Shown here one piece after another: positions 6,560 to 15,991 of a DNA stretch of 64,000 nt. A model generated the notes under the pieces. The model made no database searches. It saw only the letters and a program-made list of their open reading frames with translations, and was not told the DNA's origin. The translations under genes were made by a program, and so were the position numbers. The stretch comes from Flavobacteriaceae bacterium PS02338 (GTDB lineage: Bacteria; Bacteroidota; Bacteroidia; Sphingobacteriales; Sphingobacteriaceae), in NCBI GenBank assembly GCA_029959615.1, contig JASCOD010000012.1:62001-126000 (forward strand), in the 5' to 3' direction. Position 1 is the first letter of the stretch. Each line of letters begins with the position of its first letter.

Positions 6560-9344
6560 AATTTAAAGGGATATAAATGACTACAGTTGTGCCGGCAGGT
6601 TTTCCTCCCAAACCAAATCTATCTATGAATTCGACACTGAATGCTGGTTTTTCGGATAGCTGGTTGAGCAACCTTAGGCGCTGCTCATTCAGTTTTACTG
6701 CCAGTGGTCGGTGTAAATTATCTCTTTTATAGGCCATGGCTGCCTCACGTCCTATGCCATTATCTGTAATGGTGATTTGGAGATGTTCGCGGGTTGTTTC
6801 GGCCTTGAGCGTTATGATCCCTTTTTGTGGTTGCTCTAAATGGCTTATGCCATGCCAAATGGCATTTTCGATATAGGGTTGTAGTAGCATTGCCGGAATT
6901 GTAATGGATTTAGTATCGAAGGAAGGTGGAAACTCAATAACGTAATCGAAAAGGTGATTAAAGCGTAGTTGTTCTAGGGAAATATAGATCGCCAACAGGT
7001 CCAATTCCTGATGTAAACTGATATTTTTTTCCTGAGAATATTGGAGCGTCATTCTAATGAGTTTACTGAACTGTGCCAGGTAATCGTAAGCCTGCCTTTC
7101 CTGTCGCTTAAGGATATATTTTTGGATGCTGTTGATACAGTTGAAAACAAAATGTGGGTTCATTTGCGCTTGGATAGCGCTAAGTTTACTTTCTGAAATG
7201 AGCTGATGGATCCTATTCTTTTCTCTTTCTCGTTTTTTTAGTCTGTTGAGTACAGCTTTGAAAATGAGGAACAAGAGTAGGCCTATCAAAAGCAGTAAAG
7301 CGGTAACAAACCACCAGGTTTGCCAATAAGGTTTGGCTATGCTAAAATTAAATTGTAGAGGTTTGCTCTGATAACCATCGCTATTGATGCTCCATACGGT
7401 AAGTTGGTAATTGGCTGGCGCAAGATTTTCTAAGTTGATGGTGGCTTCTGTAGTGAAGCGATCGGTAGTTTGCGATGGACTTAATCGGTAGCCTAACCTT
7501 TTTTCGGTATTTTTAAAAGAGGGCATATCGAATGCCAAACTGATCGAGTTTTCATAATGCTTTAATTGAACAGCTTGGTTAAAATTCAAGATATGCTGAC
7601 CCGCTTTTGCCGATTTCAGATAAACGGGAATAGCAGATTTGTTGAGTAGTGCAGCAGTTAAACTGATGCTAGATAGTCCTTCGCTAGTAAGTAGATACAG
7701 CTTTTTGTTATTAATGGCCAGTTGATAGACTTCATTAGAAGCTAAACCCTGATTGACGTCATAACGTGTAGTATGTTTCCCTGTCATTTTTACCAAGCCT
7801 TTGTTGGTACCCAACCATAGGTTTCCAAGGTGGTCTTGTGCAATATCATAGACGATATCGGTCTCTAATTGAATAGGAATCCGTTTGTTTCCTTCCATAT
7901 AGCCTAATCCTGCACCTTTAGTGGCAATGAATATCTTTTTGGATTGGTCTACGAGAATGCGAGTAACTGGGTGGCTAATACTGAGCAACTTTTTGAGCTG
8001 TTTGCTTTTTTTCTCGAAACGATAGATCCCATCTTTGCAGCCCAGCAATAGTGAGTTAGAATCAAGTTGGGCTATACACCTACCAGGCGAAGACAGGGCG
8101 TAATGGCTCACCTTTTTTCCATCAATTTCATTAAGGTAATAATAGCCAATTGCATATAAATACTGGTTGGTTTGCACAAAATCGTATTGCCTTAAAGAGG
8201 AAAGATGAAGAGGGTGTTGTTGAATGGATTTGATTAGTTTTTGTTCGATGCTGTTTTTGCTTGTTTGAGAAGCAGGAGAGCTAATGAGCTGCCCATTGCT
8301 ATCAATCAGCTGAATGTTGAGGTCTTTGAGCAGTAAGGTGTGGTTTCCAATATGTTTGAGCAATGCCTGTCCGTAGGTATCGCCAAGTTTGTTGGTGTAG
8401 CTAATTACCGTTTTACTTTTGGCTATAAAAGTGCCTTTTTCTAAGGTAGTGCACCAGATACTACCTTCTTTATCCTGAAATACAGTACCGATAGAATAAG
8501 GTGTAAGTGCGCTGATTGGCCTTGATTTTAAATTGGCTTTGGGATAGTAATATAGTCCATTTTTATAGGTGCCTACCCAGAGGTCGCGTTGTTTGTCTAG
8601 ATAAATACAGCTAATTTGAGCTGGCATCTGATAGGTTCTGGTAGATAAATCGGGAAGAATTTCGACGAGTTGGTCATTGTAGGCAAAGAAATAGTTATCT
8701 CCGTTTTTACAGCTCATCAAACGGAAAGACCAAGGACCAATATAGTTGATCTTATGTTCGCTAGCTATTTTACTATTGCGTCTCAGCTCTATGTTTTGGG
8801 TAGGTGTCGGGAAATAGGAGTTATAGGGGATCAGCTTTCCCTGTTCAAGAACCAGCATAGCCTTATTTTCCAATTTAGGAATCTTGCTGACAGTAAGGGC
8901 AAGGGTATCTAGTTCAAAGGTGTGCCATTTGGTGTTGATAATAAGATTCTTATTAAAGTGAATGGCATAAGAGAGTACATCTTTTGGACCTAGCATTTGC
9001 TGGAAATGTTTGCTTAAAGGATGCTCTGTAAGTGATCCATCTTTTATGGTTAAAATTCTATTCTGTGAGGAGACGAGCCAAATAACTCCCTTATGGATAT
9101 TGACCGCATAAATGGCTTTCTCGGGCAAGCCATTGTGCTGATCAAAGATTTTCAACTGATGGCCATCTAATCGGCATAAGCCTAATTCGGTAGCAATCCA
9201 AAGGTAACCTTTAGGGTCTTGAAATACATGGTAGCATTCTTTTGAAGGCAGCTCCTGATTAAGTGCAATGGGCCTAAAGATGAGACTTTGAGCAAACAGT
9301 AAAGGAGGGAAAAAACAGAAAAATATCGCTACAACAGTTTTCAA
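6549..9344 (-). CDS. Beta-propeller sensor histidine kinase (LytS-type)
   Basis: A 931-aa membrane sensor with a TTG start at 9344; a stop lies upstream in frame and no better start was seen. A signal sequence (FFCFFPPLLFAQ) is followed by two-component-regulator propeller repeats (for example GYLWIATELGLCRLDG, DLWVGTYKNGLYYY, NLWLGTNKGLVKM) over about residues 20-560. A Y_Y_Y-type beta-sandwich follows (570-670), one TM helix (about 678-700), and a LytS-type kinase domain. The phospho-accepting His is in MNPHFVFN (about 732) and the ATPase motifs are IENAIWHG and ITDNGIGRE. Such kinases sense periplasmic ligands, often glycans. The partner regulator overlaps its end. The ligand is unknown. 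Confidence 0.88.
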   Translation of the reverse strand: MKTVVAIFFCFFPPLLFAQSLIFRPIALNQELPSKECYHVFQDPKGYLWIATELGLCRLDGHQLKIFDQHNGLPEKAIYAVNIHKGVIWLVSSQNRILTIKDGSLTEHPLSKHFQQMLGPKDVLSYAIHFNKNLIINTKWHTFELDTLALTVSKIPKLENKAMLVLEQGKLIPYNSYFPTPTQNIELRRNSKIASEHKINYIGPWSFRLMSCKNGDNYFFAYNDQLVEILPDLSTRTYQMPAQISCIYLDKQRDLWVGTYKNGLYYYPKANLKSRPISALTPYSIGTVFQDKEGSIWCTTLEKGTFIAKSKTVISYTNKLGDTYGQALLKHIGNHTLLLKDLNIQLIDSNGQLISSPASQTSKNSIEQKLIKSIQQHPLHLSSLRQYDFVQTNQYLYAIGYYYLNEIDGKKVSHYALSSPGRCIAQLDSNSLLLGCKDGIYRFEKKSKQLKKLLSISHPVTRILVDQSKKIFIATKGAGLGYMEGNKRIPIQLETDIVYDIAQDHLGNLWLGTNKGLVKMTGKHTTRYDVNQGLASNEVYQLAINNKKLYLLTSEGLSSISLTAALLNKSAIPVYLKSAKAGQHILNFNQAVQLKHYENSISLAFDMPSFKNTEKRLGYRLSPSQTTDRFTTEATINLENLAPANYQLTVWSINSDGYQSKPLQFNFSIAKPYWQTWWFVTALLLLIGLLLFLIFKAVLNRLKKREREKNRIHQLISESKLSAIQAQMNPHFVFNCINSIQKYILKRQERQAYDYLAQFSKLIRMTLQYSQEKNISLHQELDLLAIYISLEQLRFNHLFDYVIEFPPSFDTKSITIPAMLLQPYIENAIWHGISHLEQPQKGIITLKAETTREHLQITITDNGIGREAAMAYKRDNLHRPLAVKLNEQRLRLLNQLSEKPAFSVEFIDRFGLGGKPAGTTVVIYIPLNYGK

Positions 9345-9548
9345 AAGAAGGATCGTTAATGGTGATGTTCAAATATATTCATTGTTTTTCGTTAGCAGGT
9401 AAGTCTCTAATTAAAGCTTAATGGAGAACTGGTAAAACGGTCTAAAAACGTTCTTATCGGTTCAGATATGCTGTTAAATAATGCCAAGTTTGTCTAGCTC
9501 AGTTGAGTAGGAGCCAAGTGCATAAAAATGAAAACTAAGAAAAAATAG

Positions 9549-10646
9549 ATGAAAGCTAAATTAACAGGGTTCTGGGTGGCCATGATAGCCGCCGGAACGC
9601 TCTCGGCACAAACAACGGTTACTTTTGAAGGCTCGGCAAATGGAGCCACTTCTTTTACTAGTGGAGCGTCTACTTTTAACTTAACAAGTAGTGCCACGAG
9701 TTTTTATGTAAGGGTACAAAATGGTTTAGGTTATAGCAGTTCTAATACTTTTATTCATGCCGACGACAGTTACGGGCAAACTGGATCTATTATCAAAACT
9801 AGTGGAACTTTTAACATTAACAGCTTTTGGTTTTTTGTTACTGGTAATGCCTCGCAAACACCAGGAGCAACCTCTGGAGGAGCTGGTTCAGTAACTTTTA
9901 GAGGTAAATTAGGAGGGGCAACCCAGTTTACGGTAATAAAAACAAGTGGATTTGCTACGAACTTTAACTCGCCCGGCAATGGCTTTGCTTTGATTAACTT
10001 TGCTACCGATAACAATGCAACTAAGCAGATTGATCGTTTGGAAATTGAATTGAGTGCTAATTTTGATTATTTTGCAATTGATAACTTCATCTTTAGTCTT
10101 CCGGTACTGCCAGTAGTACTTACACAATTTACTGCCCGACTTGAAAACGAACGCCAAGTTGCCCTACAATGGCAAACCTCTTCGGAACAGCAAAATCAGA
10201 AATTTATAATTTACCGCAGTGGTGAAGATAGACAATTTATAAAGTTGACAACAGTAGCCGGAAATGGTACCAGCCCGACAGGGCGTCATTATTCCGCCGT
10301 AGATAGGTCTCCTTTGAGCGGCAATAACTATTATAAGCTGGCTCAGGTAGATAGAGACGGAAAGGAAGTGGATTTGGAAGAAAGCGTAGTTAATTTTAGT
10401 TTTTTTGGTACGCAGGCCAGTGCCCACCCTAATCCGGTAAAGGATAAAGTGACCATTCGTTTTAGCAAGGGAAAATATCATCAGCTTACTTTGACTAGCT
10501 TAGACGGTAGGAGGATACTACAACAGCAGCTCACGGCCAACCAAGAAAGTATGGAGGTGGATCTTGGTCGTTTTAGCAAGGGAACCTACTTGGTGCAACT
10601 TTCGGGTGTTGAAGAGCAGGAAGTCATCAAGCTGCTTCGGCAATAA
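9549..10646 (+). CDS. Secreted T9SS cargo protein, function unknown
   Basis: A 365-aa protein with a signal peptide (WVAMIAAGTLSAQ). A Ser/Thr/Gly-rich beta-sandwich region follows (about 20-180), resembling extracellular adhesive or carbohydrate-binding modules. Next is a VVLTQFTARLENERQVALQW segment, common before sorting tails, and a type A T9SS sorting domain of about 75 residues (PNPVKDKVTIRF ... KGTYLVQLSG). No catalytic motif was found. It is divergent from the propeller kinase, 204 bp away, and may be its target. That link is inference. Confidence 0.75.
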   Translation: MKAKLTGFWVAMIAAGTLSAQTTVTFEGSANGATSFTSGASTFNLTSSATSFYVRVQNGLGYSSSNTFIHADDSYGQTGSIIKTSGTFNINSFWFFVTGNASQTPGATSGGAGSVTFRGKLGGATQFTVIKTSGFATNFNSPGNGFALINFATDNNATKQIDRLEIELSANFDYFAIDNFIFSLPVLPVVLTQFTARLENERQVALQWQTSSEQQNQKFIIYRSGEDRQFIKLTTVAGNGTSPTGRHYSAVDRSPLSGNNYYKLAQVDRDGKEVDLEESVVNFSFFGTQASAHPNPVKDKVTIRFSKGKYHQLTLTSLDGRRILQQQLTANQESMEVDLGRFSKGTYLVQLSGVEEQEVIKLLRQ

Positions 10647-10720
10647 CATTTTTGTAAAAAGGTTGCCTGAAATATAAAAGCTGCCTTTAAAGCGCTGGAG
10701 ATTGGTACATTTTTCGTGTA

Positions 10721-10933
10721 TTAATCTTCCAGTTCTCTACAATCAAAACCTTTGTCCTGTAAAAGTTGGATAACGGAGGCCGATAGTTCGGGAGAGGTGT
10801 CTAGCCGCAAAATCTTATCACAATCCTCTAGATCGAAGTTCCAGTTTAATTGTTGTAGCAACTTGTTAAGGTAAGGTTTGAGCTGTTGAACTGCCTTTTT
10901 GGTTCTTACAGATGTTTTGAATACGTAAATCAT
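10721..10933 (-). CDS. Small conserved-type protein, 70 aa
   Basis: A cytoplasmic 70-aa protein starting MIYVFKTSVRTKKAVQQLKP. The order strand, helix, strand, strand, helix, strand resembles the ferredoxin-like fold of heavy-metal-associated domains, but the CxxC motif is absent. It begins 19 bp after the siderophore-interacting protein gene on the same strand, so it is probably the last gene of that operon. Function unknown. Confidence 0.6.
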   Translation of the reverse strand: MIYVFKTSVRTKKAVQQLKPYLNKLLQQLNWNFDLEDCDKILRLDTSPELSASVIQLLQDKGFDCRELED

Positions 10934-10952
10934 TTGAAATGGTTTAGGGTTT

Positions 10953-11669
10953 TTATAATCCTTTTTTGCCTTCCAGCCAATAGCCGTGTAGGTAACTTTT
11001 TGCCTTGGTTTTCTGTTTGATCACCTTTCTGAAAGTTTGTGCTGATTTTGCATTTCCAGTAAGTACAAAGTTGGCATCTTGCCATGCTGCTGTCTGGAAT
11101 ATAGGTAACTTCTCTAACCAATTTTCATTTTGGAATAAACCGTTTTTAGGGAATACGTTACAGTGCTCTAGTCCTAGCTTTTCGGGGATCAATTGATTTT
11201 CTTCATCTAGTTCCAGATAGTATTGAAATTGCTTTTTGTTTCTTTTCAGTACAGGTTGAAATGAGCAGGCAAGACCCAAAGATGTTTCGTCTCCAAAAAT
11301 CACAAACTGTTCTGCTGTGCTGTTATAATAGTTGCGTTCGCCTCTTGGTTTGTTCATGCTGATGGTATCGCCTATGTTAAGACGGTCCATAAATTGTCTT
11401 CCTGTCCCTTCTCCATGAAGATGCACAATGGTCTCGAGAAAACCCTGCGCTAGATCGAAATGGGAAACGGTATAGCGTCTCACATCAGTCTCGTTAACCC
11501 GGAAGTCGATATAGGAGCCCACAGGGAAATTGAGTTTTTTAAAATCACCTTCAAATCGGATTTTCTTGAGCGATGGCGAGAGCAATTCAACATCAGTAAT
11601 GGCTACCATCGGTAATTTGGAAATTAAGAGATCAACGGCATCAAATAGCCATTTGGGTGCACTTGGCAT
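10953..11669 (-). CDS. Siderophore-interacting FAD-binding protein (ferric reductase-like)
   Basis: About 238 aa. The start at 11669 gives MPSAPKWLFDAV, which I recall as the usual N-terminus of the family; an ATG 48 bp upstream (11717) would add 16 residues. The FAD-binding segment carries RRYTVSHFD, and the protein continues with a short NAD(P)H-binding-like half (FVIFGDETSLGLAC) typical of cytoplasmic siderophore-interacting reductases. These release iron from ferric siderophores by reduction. The AraC-type gene is just upstream on the same strand and probably controls it. Confidence 0.8.
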   Translation of the reverse strand: MPSAPKWLFDAVDLLISKLPMVAITDVELLSPSLKKIRFEGDFKKLNFPVGSYIDFRVNETDVRRYTVSHFDLAQGFLETIVHLHGEGTGRQFMDRLNIGDTISMNKPRGERNYYNSTAEQFVIFGDETSLGLACSFQPVLKRNKKQFQYYLELDEENQLIPEKLGLEHCNVFPKNGLFQNENWLEKLPIFQTAAWQDANFVLTGNAKSAQTFRKVIKQKTKAKSYLHGYWLEGKKGL

Positions 11670-11742
11670 AAGCTTCTTTTTTGAAACAAAACTACAGGGC
11701 TTAGCCAAACCTGGCAATGGAAGAAAGAAAGTAAGTATTGGA

Positions 11743-12600
11743 TTAATCGTGGTTTTGGTTTCTGAAAGTTAGAGCAGTCATGCCTGTCGCTTTGGTAAAA
11801 AGACGTGAGAAATAGGCGTAATCTTCGTATCCTAACTCATTAGCGATTTCTTTAACAGATTTATTGGTATGAAAAAGTAGTCGCTTGGCTTCGAGCACCA
11901 CACGTTGTTGGATTTGGTGCGAAGCAGAAAAACCAGTGACATTTTTAATGCACTCATTAAGGTAGGGGACTGAGATGTTCAATTCCTTTGCGTAATCGGA
12001 AGGTCGTTTAATGGAGTTGAAGCGGTTTTCTAATAGATTGGTAAAGGCATTTTCAATGATCTCAAAACGCGAAAACCTATCTGCTGGTTTGGCATGCTTA
12101 AGGTACTGTGAAATGATAAGGGCGATTAGCGCATTACAGCTATCTTTTAGTAGTGAAAAGTGGAGATGGTCGCCGGTTCTTTCATACAGGTTGTTGCAAA
12201 GCGAAAATGCCTGACGGATAATGGTCAGGTCATCATTATGTATCGACAAAGGTTTGGTAGGAGAGATTTGCTGCAATAATTTGCGGTAATCGGTCTTTAG
12301 GTTTTCATTGCTGATCACCAAGATGTACATTTCGACCTTTTCGATTTTAAGCGCTCGGTGTACCTGATTGGGCGACTGGTATAAAATAGAAGGCTCTGTA
12401 ATTAAATGTGTCTCGAAATCTATTTCGGTGAGAGAGGTGCCTTTTTCCTGAAGTACAAAAAAATGTTCATCGTGACGATGTGAGTGTTTGGTTTCTTCGT
12501 CTGAATAGAAAGTTTCTGAGGATACCTTGCCAACAGCAATGCCAGTTCCAAGTTCTTTGGAAAATGATCTTACCGGAATAGATTGTTTTTTGCCAGACAA
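11743..12600 (-). CDS. AraC-family transcription regulator
   Basis: A 285-aa regulator. The N-terminal half is a cupin-like sensor (HSHRHDEHFFVLQEKG, about residues 38-53). The C-terminal ~100 residues form the AraC double helix-turn-helix, including VKEIANELGYEDYAYFSRLF and the TGMTALTFRNQN end. It lies upstream of the siderophore-interacting protein gene on the same strand and likely regulates this operon. The inducer cannot be read. Confidence 0.88.
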   Translation of the reverse strand: MSGKKQSIPVRSFSKELGTGIAVGKVSSETFYSDEETKHSHRHDEHFFVLQEKGTSLTEIDFETHLITEPSILYQSPNQVHRALKIEKVEMYILVISNENLKTDYRKLLQQISPTKPLSIHNDDLTIIRQAFSLCNNLYERTGDHLHFSLLKDSCNALIALIISQYLKHAKPADRFSRFEIIENAFTNLLENRFNSIKRPSDYAKELNISVPYLNECIKNVTGFSASHQIQQRVVLEAKRLLFHTNKSVKEIANELGYEDYAYFSRLFTKATGMTALTFRNQNHD

Positions 12601-12639
12601 TGGTATAAGGGTTTTCTTGTAACGCTACATTTCGGCCTA

Positions 12640-13674
12640 TCAGGATGACCTGTTGATATCGGTTGATTGTCTCTCCACTAGCGAAGGGTCAATCACAACA
12701 CGGTTGATCTGCTGATAAGGATTGCGCTGTTGCACCATACTCAAAAACAGCTTCGCACATTCTGCTCCAATCTGATTAGGGTGTTGGTCTATGGTAGAGA
12801 GGTTAGGGGTAATGTAAGCTGAAAAGGCTTCGTTGGCAAAACCGATAACACCTATTTGCGGCGGAGTTTCATCGATCTCCTTCAGTTTTTTGATTACACC
12901 TAATGCGGTAAAGTCATCTCCAGCAATAATTGCATCGGGCTTATTCTCTAATCGCATGAGTTTGCCAGCGCCAAATCGGCCATCTTTTATGGATAAACCT
13001 CCAAAAATGATATTATCCTCTTTAAAAGGTAGGTTGTTGTCTGCCAGTGCTGCCTTATAGCCCTTTAAGCGATCGTTGAAAATACGGATTTGGTGTACGG
13101 TAGTTACATAGGCAATATTCTTGTAGCCTTTATCTATTAAGTGTTGGGTAGCCATGTAACCTGCCTTAACATCGTCTAATGTAACAGTAGGTACTTTTAG
13201 CTGCTCATGAACACGATCGAACAAGATCAGTGGTTTGTTCTGTTTTATAACTTCAGCAAAGTGTTCTGTATCCTCTGTTTCTAAAGATAAAGAAGCCATA
13301 ATGCCATCAACCTGTGCTTCTAACAATGTTTTTACACCGTTAATTTCAGAAGAAACTAACTCGTTAGATTGGTATAAGATGATACGATAACCACTGTCTT
13401 TTAAACCTTCTTCGATACTATGGATAATGGATGCGAAAAAATGAGCTTGTACACTAGGTACAATTACACCAATGATATAAGTGCGGCCAGATTTTAGTGC
13501 CGAAGCCAATTTATTGGGGCTATAGTTGAGGCGCTTAGCTGCTTCAAATACAGCCTCTCTAGTGGCATCGCTAATGGCAGAAAATCCGCTTAACGCTCTA
13601 GAAACCGTAGAAACCGTAACATTTAGTTCTTTGGCAATATCATAAATGGTGGTTTTCTTCTTCAAATTAGACAA
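12640..13674 (-). CDS. LacI-family regulator (first of a divergent pair)
   Basis: A 344-aa repressor or activator with a TTG start at 13674; the frame has a stop just upstream and no ATG. The N-terminal LacI helix-turn-helix is clear (TIYDIAKELNVTVSTVSRAL, residues 9-28) with hinge helix YSPNKLASALKSGRT. A periplasmic-binding-protein-like sensor domain follows, with DGIMASLS, LILFDRVHE and IIAGDDFTALGVI stretches. It is transcribed away from a second LacI gene across a 139-bp gap that holds an operator-like palindrome. It probably senses a xylan-derived sugar. The ligand is an inference. Confidence 0.88.
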   Translation of the reverse strand: MSNLKKKTTIYDIAKELNVTVSTVSRALSGFSAISDATREAVFEAAKRLNYSPNKLASALKSGRTYIIGVIVPSVQAHFFASIIHSIEEGLKDSGYRIILYQSNELVSSEINGVKTLLEAQVDGIMASLSLETEDTEHFAEVIKQNKPLILFDRVHEQLKVPTVTLDDVKAGYMATQHLIDKGYKNIAYVTTVHQIRIFNDRLKGYKAALADNNLPFKEDNIIFGGLSIKDGRFGAGKLMRLENKPDAIIAGDDFTALGVIKKLKEIDETPPQIGVIGFANEAFSAYITPNLSTIDQHPNQIGAECAKLFLSMVQQRNPYQQINRVVIDPSLVERQSTDINRSS

Positions 13675-13718
13675 TAGTTTTTCGTATAGTTTAGCAAACT
13701 AAATAAAAATTACGACAT

Positions 13719-13736
13719 TATGCAACAAATAGCATA
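13719..13736. promoter_or_regulatory. Imperfect palindrome near first lacI-type gene
   Basis: TATGC (719-723 of this kb) and GCATA (732-736) form a loose inverted repeat with an 8-bp spacer, 45 bp upstream of the TTG start. It could be a weak second operator for autoregulation. Confidence 0.25.
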
Positions 13737-13752
13737 AATTGTTTTTTATTCA

Positions 13753-13766
13753 TGCAACCGATTGCA
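13753..13766. promoter_or_regulatory. LacI-type operator TGCAACCGATTGCA
   Basis: A 14-bp near-palindrome with a central CG, typical of LacI-family operators, found again at 21914, 23660, 36991 and (one change) 37067. Its right half supplies the TTG of a likely -33 element for the rightward operon, so binding should block that promoter. Confidence 0.7.
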
Positions 13767-13792
13767 ATTTTCAAATAAATCATTTACTTTAG
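13762..13792 (+). promoter_or_regulatory. Promoter of lacI2-xylanase operon
   Basis: TTG at 13762-13764 (inside the operator), 20 nt, then TACTTTAG at 13785-13792, close to TAnnTTTG. The GTG start of the second LacI gene is 22 nt downstream. The same layout recurs at 23669-23698. Confidence 0.5.
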
Positions 13793-13813
13793 CCTAAATC
13801 AAAATTTAAAAAG

Positions 13814-14839
13814 GTGGCTGATAGAGAAATTACGATATACGATATTGCTGAAAAACTGGATATTTCTGCAGCTACAGTAAGTAGGGCTTTACAAGACCAT
13901 CCGGCAGTTAATAAGAAGACCAAAAAAAGGATTAATGACTTGGCCGAAGAGCTAGGCTATCGATCTAACAAATTTGCGAGTAATTTACGCACACAAAAAA
14001 CAAATACATTGGGTGTTATAGTGCCTCGTTTAAATAGTCTTTTCATGTCGTCTGTAATTGCTGGCATAGAAAAAGTGGCTAATAGTGCAGGCTATAATCT
14101 TATTATTAGCCAATCTTTAGAGCAAGAATGCAGGGAAAAAGCAAATGCCGTTACGATGTTCAACAACAGGGTTGATGGTTTGATTGTTTCTTTGGCTTCC
14201 AACACAGAAGATTTTTCTCACTTTGATTCATTCTTGAAAAAACAGATTCCTTTGATATTTTTTGATCGTGTGGCAGAGTCTATACACGCCACTAAGGTGT
14301 TGATAGATAACCAAAAGGCTGGTTATATAGCTACCAAGCATTTGATAGAACAGGGCTGCCAACATATTGTGCATATTACCGGCAATGTACTGCGTAATGT
14401 TTACCGCGATAGACTAGAGGGATATAAAAATGCATTGGCAGAAGCTGGTTTTTCTTTTGATGAAGATATGGTAATGAGTAACGACCTTTCTGAACTGGCT
14501 ATTCAGGAGAGTATTGAGACCTTGTTGAAAAGGAAAAGACTACCAGATGCTTTGTTTATCTCCAATGATGCTTCTGCAGCATTTGCATTGAGCATATTGA
14601 AAGAAAAAGGTTTGAGGGTACCAGAAGATATGGCTATTGTGGGGTTCAATAACGATATGATCTCGAGAGTAACCGAACCTGCTATTACCACAATTAATTA
14701 TCCGGGCGCAGAAATGGGCGAAAGCATTGCCCGTATCCTGATTAACCATTTAAATAATGATGGCGATCTGAGTGTGACCAGCAAAGTGATACTCGACACA
14801 GCTTTGGTTGAAAGAGGTTCGTCTTTAAGAAAGAAATAA
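13814..14839 (+). CDS. LacI-family regulator (second of the pair)
   Basis: A 341-aa LacI-type regulator with GTG start at 13814. The helix-turn-helix is TIYDIAEKLDISAATVSRAL (residues 7-26), and the sensor domain has DGLIVSLAS, LIFFDRVAE and DALFISNDASAAFAL. Its DNA-recognition region resembles that of the divergent LacI gene, so both may read the same operator. The GH10 gene starts 41 bp after its stop, with GH115 and GH43 following, which points to one operon driven from the operator-containing promoter at 13753. It likely controls xylan genes. Confidence 0.88.
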   Translation: MADREITIYDIAEKLDISAATVSRALQDHPAVNKKTKKRINDLAEELGYRSNKFASNLRTQKTNTLGVIVPRLNSLFMSSVIAGIEKVANSAGYNLIISQSLEQECREKANAVTMFNNRVDGLIVSLASNTEDFSHFDSFLKKQIPLIFFDRVAESIHATKVLIDNQKAGYIATKHLIEQGCQHIVHITGNVLRNVYRDRLEGYKNALAEAGFSFDEDMVMSNDLSELAIQESIETLLKRKRLPDALFISNDASAAFALSILKEKGLRVPEDMAIVGFNNDMISRVTEPAITTINYPGAEMGESIARILINHLNNDGDLSVTSKVILDTALVERGSSLRKK

Positions 14840-14880
14840 CAACAAGGTTTTGCCTAGTTGAGCCAAATATTGATTATCGT

Positions 14881-15990
14881 ATGTTTTTAGCGAAGTACAA
14901 GTTGAAATTCTTGATTGTTTTTGTTGCGTCTTTTTTAGGCACTTTTTGTTATGCCCAGCAAGAAAATCAAAAGAATAAGCGTGGTTTAAAAGATTTTTAT
15001 CTCCGTTATTTTCCAATAGGAGTGGCGGTTTCTCCAAAGAATTTAGTGAGCGATGAAGCTCCTTTGATCAAACAAAACTTTAATAGTCTTACTGCAGAAA
15101 ATGCCATGAAGATGACTTCTTTACAACCGAAAGAAGGTGTGTTTAATTGGGCAGCGGCTGATTCTATAGTGGATTTTGCCGTAAAGAATAAGCTAAAGGT
15201 GAGAGGGCATACCTTGTGTTGGCACGATCAAACGCCTGATTGGTTGTTTATAGGTCCAAATGGAGATCGAGTTTCCAAGGAATTGTTGTTGCAGCGATTG
15301 AAGACGTATATACAAACTGTGATGAAAAGGTATAAAGGAAAAGTGTATGCCTGGGATGTAGTTAACGAGGCGGTAGACGATAATCCTAATCATTACCTCA
15401 GAAGATCTAAATGGTATGAAATTGCTGGAGAAGATTACATTGCTAAAGCATTCGAGTATGCTCATGAGGCAGATCCAACAGCTCAGCTATTTTATAATGA
15501 TTATAACGGGGAGCGACCGGATAAAATGGCCAATATCTTTCGTTTATTAAAATCTCTGAAGGACAAGGGGATTGTGGTGCATGGTATAGGTTTGCAATCG
15601 CATTGGTCTATTTTCGAGCCTAACCAAACTGATTTGGAAGCTGCTATCGAAAAGTATTCATCTATAGGTTTGAAAATACATATTACAGAACTGGATATCT
15701 CTATTTATCCTTGGGAGCCTAGTGTACGAGCTAAAAGACCAGATGAGATGGAAACGCTTACAGCCGAATTGGAACAAAAGCAATCTGATCAATATGATAT
15801 GATATTCGGTGTATTTAGGAAGTATAAAAATGTAATTGGCAATGTTACTTTTTGGAATGTTTCCGACCGTTATACTTGGTTAGATTATTTTCCGGTTGCG
15901 GGAAGAAAGAATTACCCATTATTATTTGATGCCCATTTACAACCTAAGAAGGTTTATTGGAGAATTGTCAATTTTAAGAAGGATAAATAA
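14881..15990 (+). CDS. GH10 endo-1,4-beta-xylanase
   Basis: A 369-aa enzyme with a signal peptide (FLGTFCYAQ) and a single GH10 barrel. Family hallmarks are FNSLTAENAMKMTSLQPKEG, RGHTLCWHDQTPDW, the acid/base Glu in WDVVNEAVDD, FYNDYN, and the nucleophile Glu in ITELDIS; the C-terminal FWNVSDRYTWL is also typical. It cuts xylan or xylo-oligosaccharides, probably in the periplasm because no lipobox or T9SS tail is seen. It is followed after one base by the GH115 gene in the same operon. Confidence 0.92.
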   Translation: MFLAKYKLKFLIVFVASFLGTFCYAQQENQKNKRGLKDFYLRYFPIGVAVSPKNLVSDEAPLIKQNFNSLTAENAMKMTSLQPKEGVFNWAAADSIVDFAVKNKLKVRGHTLCWHDQTPDWLFIGPNGDRVSKELLLQRLKTYIQTVMKRYKGKVYAWDVVNEAVDDNPNHYLRRSKWYEIAGEDYIAKAFEYAHEADPTAQLFYNDYNGERPDKMANIFRLLKSLKDKGIVVHGIGLQSHWSIFEPNQTDLEAAIEKYSSIGLKIHITELDISIYPWEPSVRAKRPDEMETLTAELEQKQSDQYDMIFGVFRKYKNVIGNVTFWNVSDRYTWLDYFPVAGRKNYPLLFDAHLQPKKVYWRIVNFKKDK

Positions 15991-15991
15991 G

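Noticed and set aside
9494..10015. Minus-strand frames inside the T9SS cargo gene
   Set aside because: Shadows of a Thr/Ser/Gly-rich gene. No ribosome site or family trait.
15896..15991. Upstream extension of the GH115 frame
   Set aside because: It overlaps the GH10 coding end. The ATG at 15992 starts a proper signal peptide.
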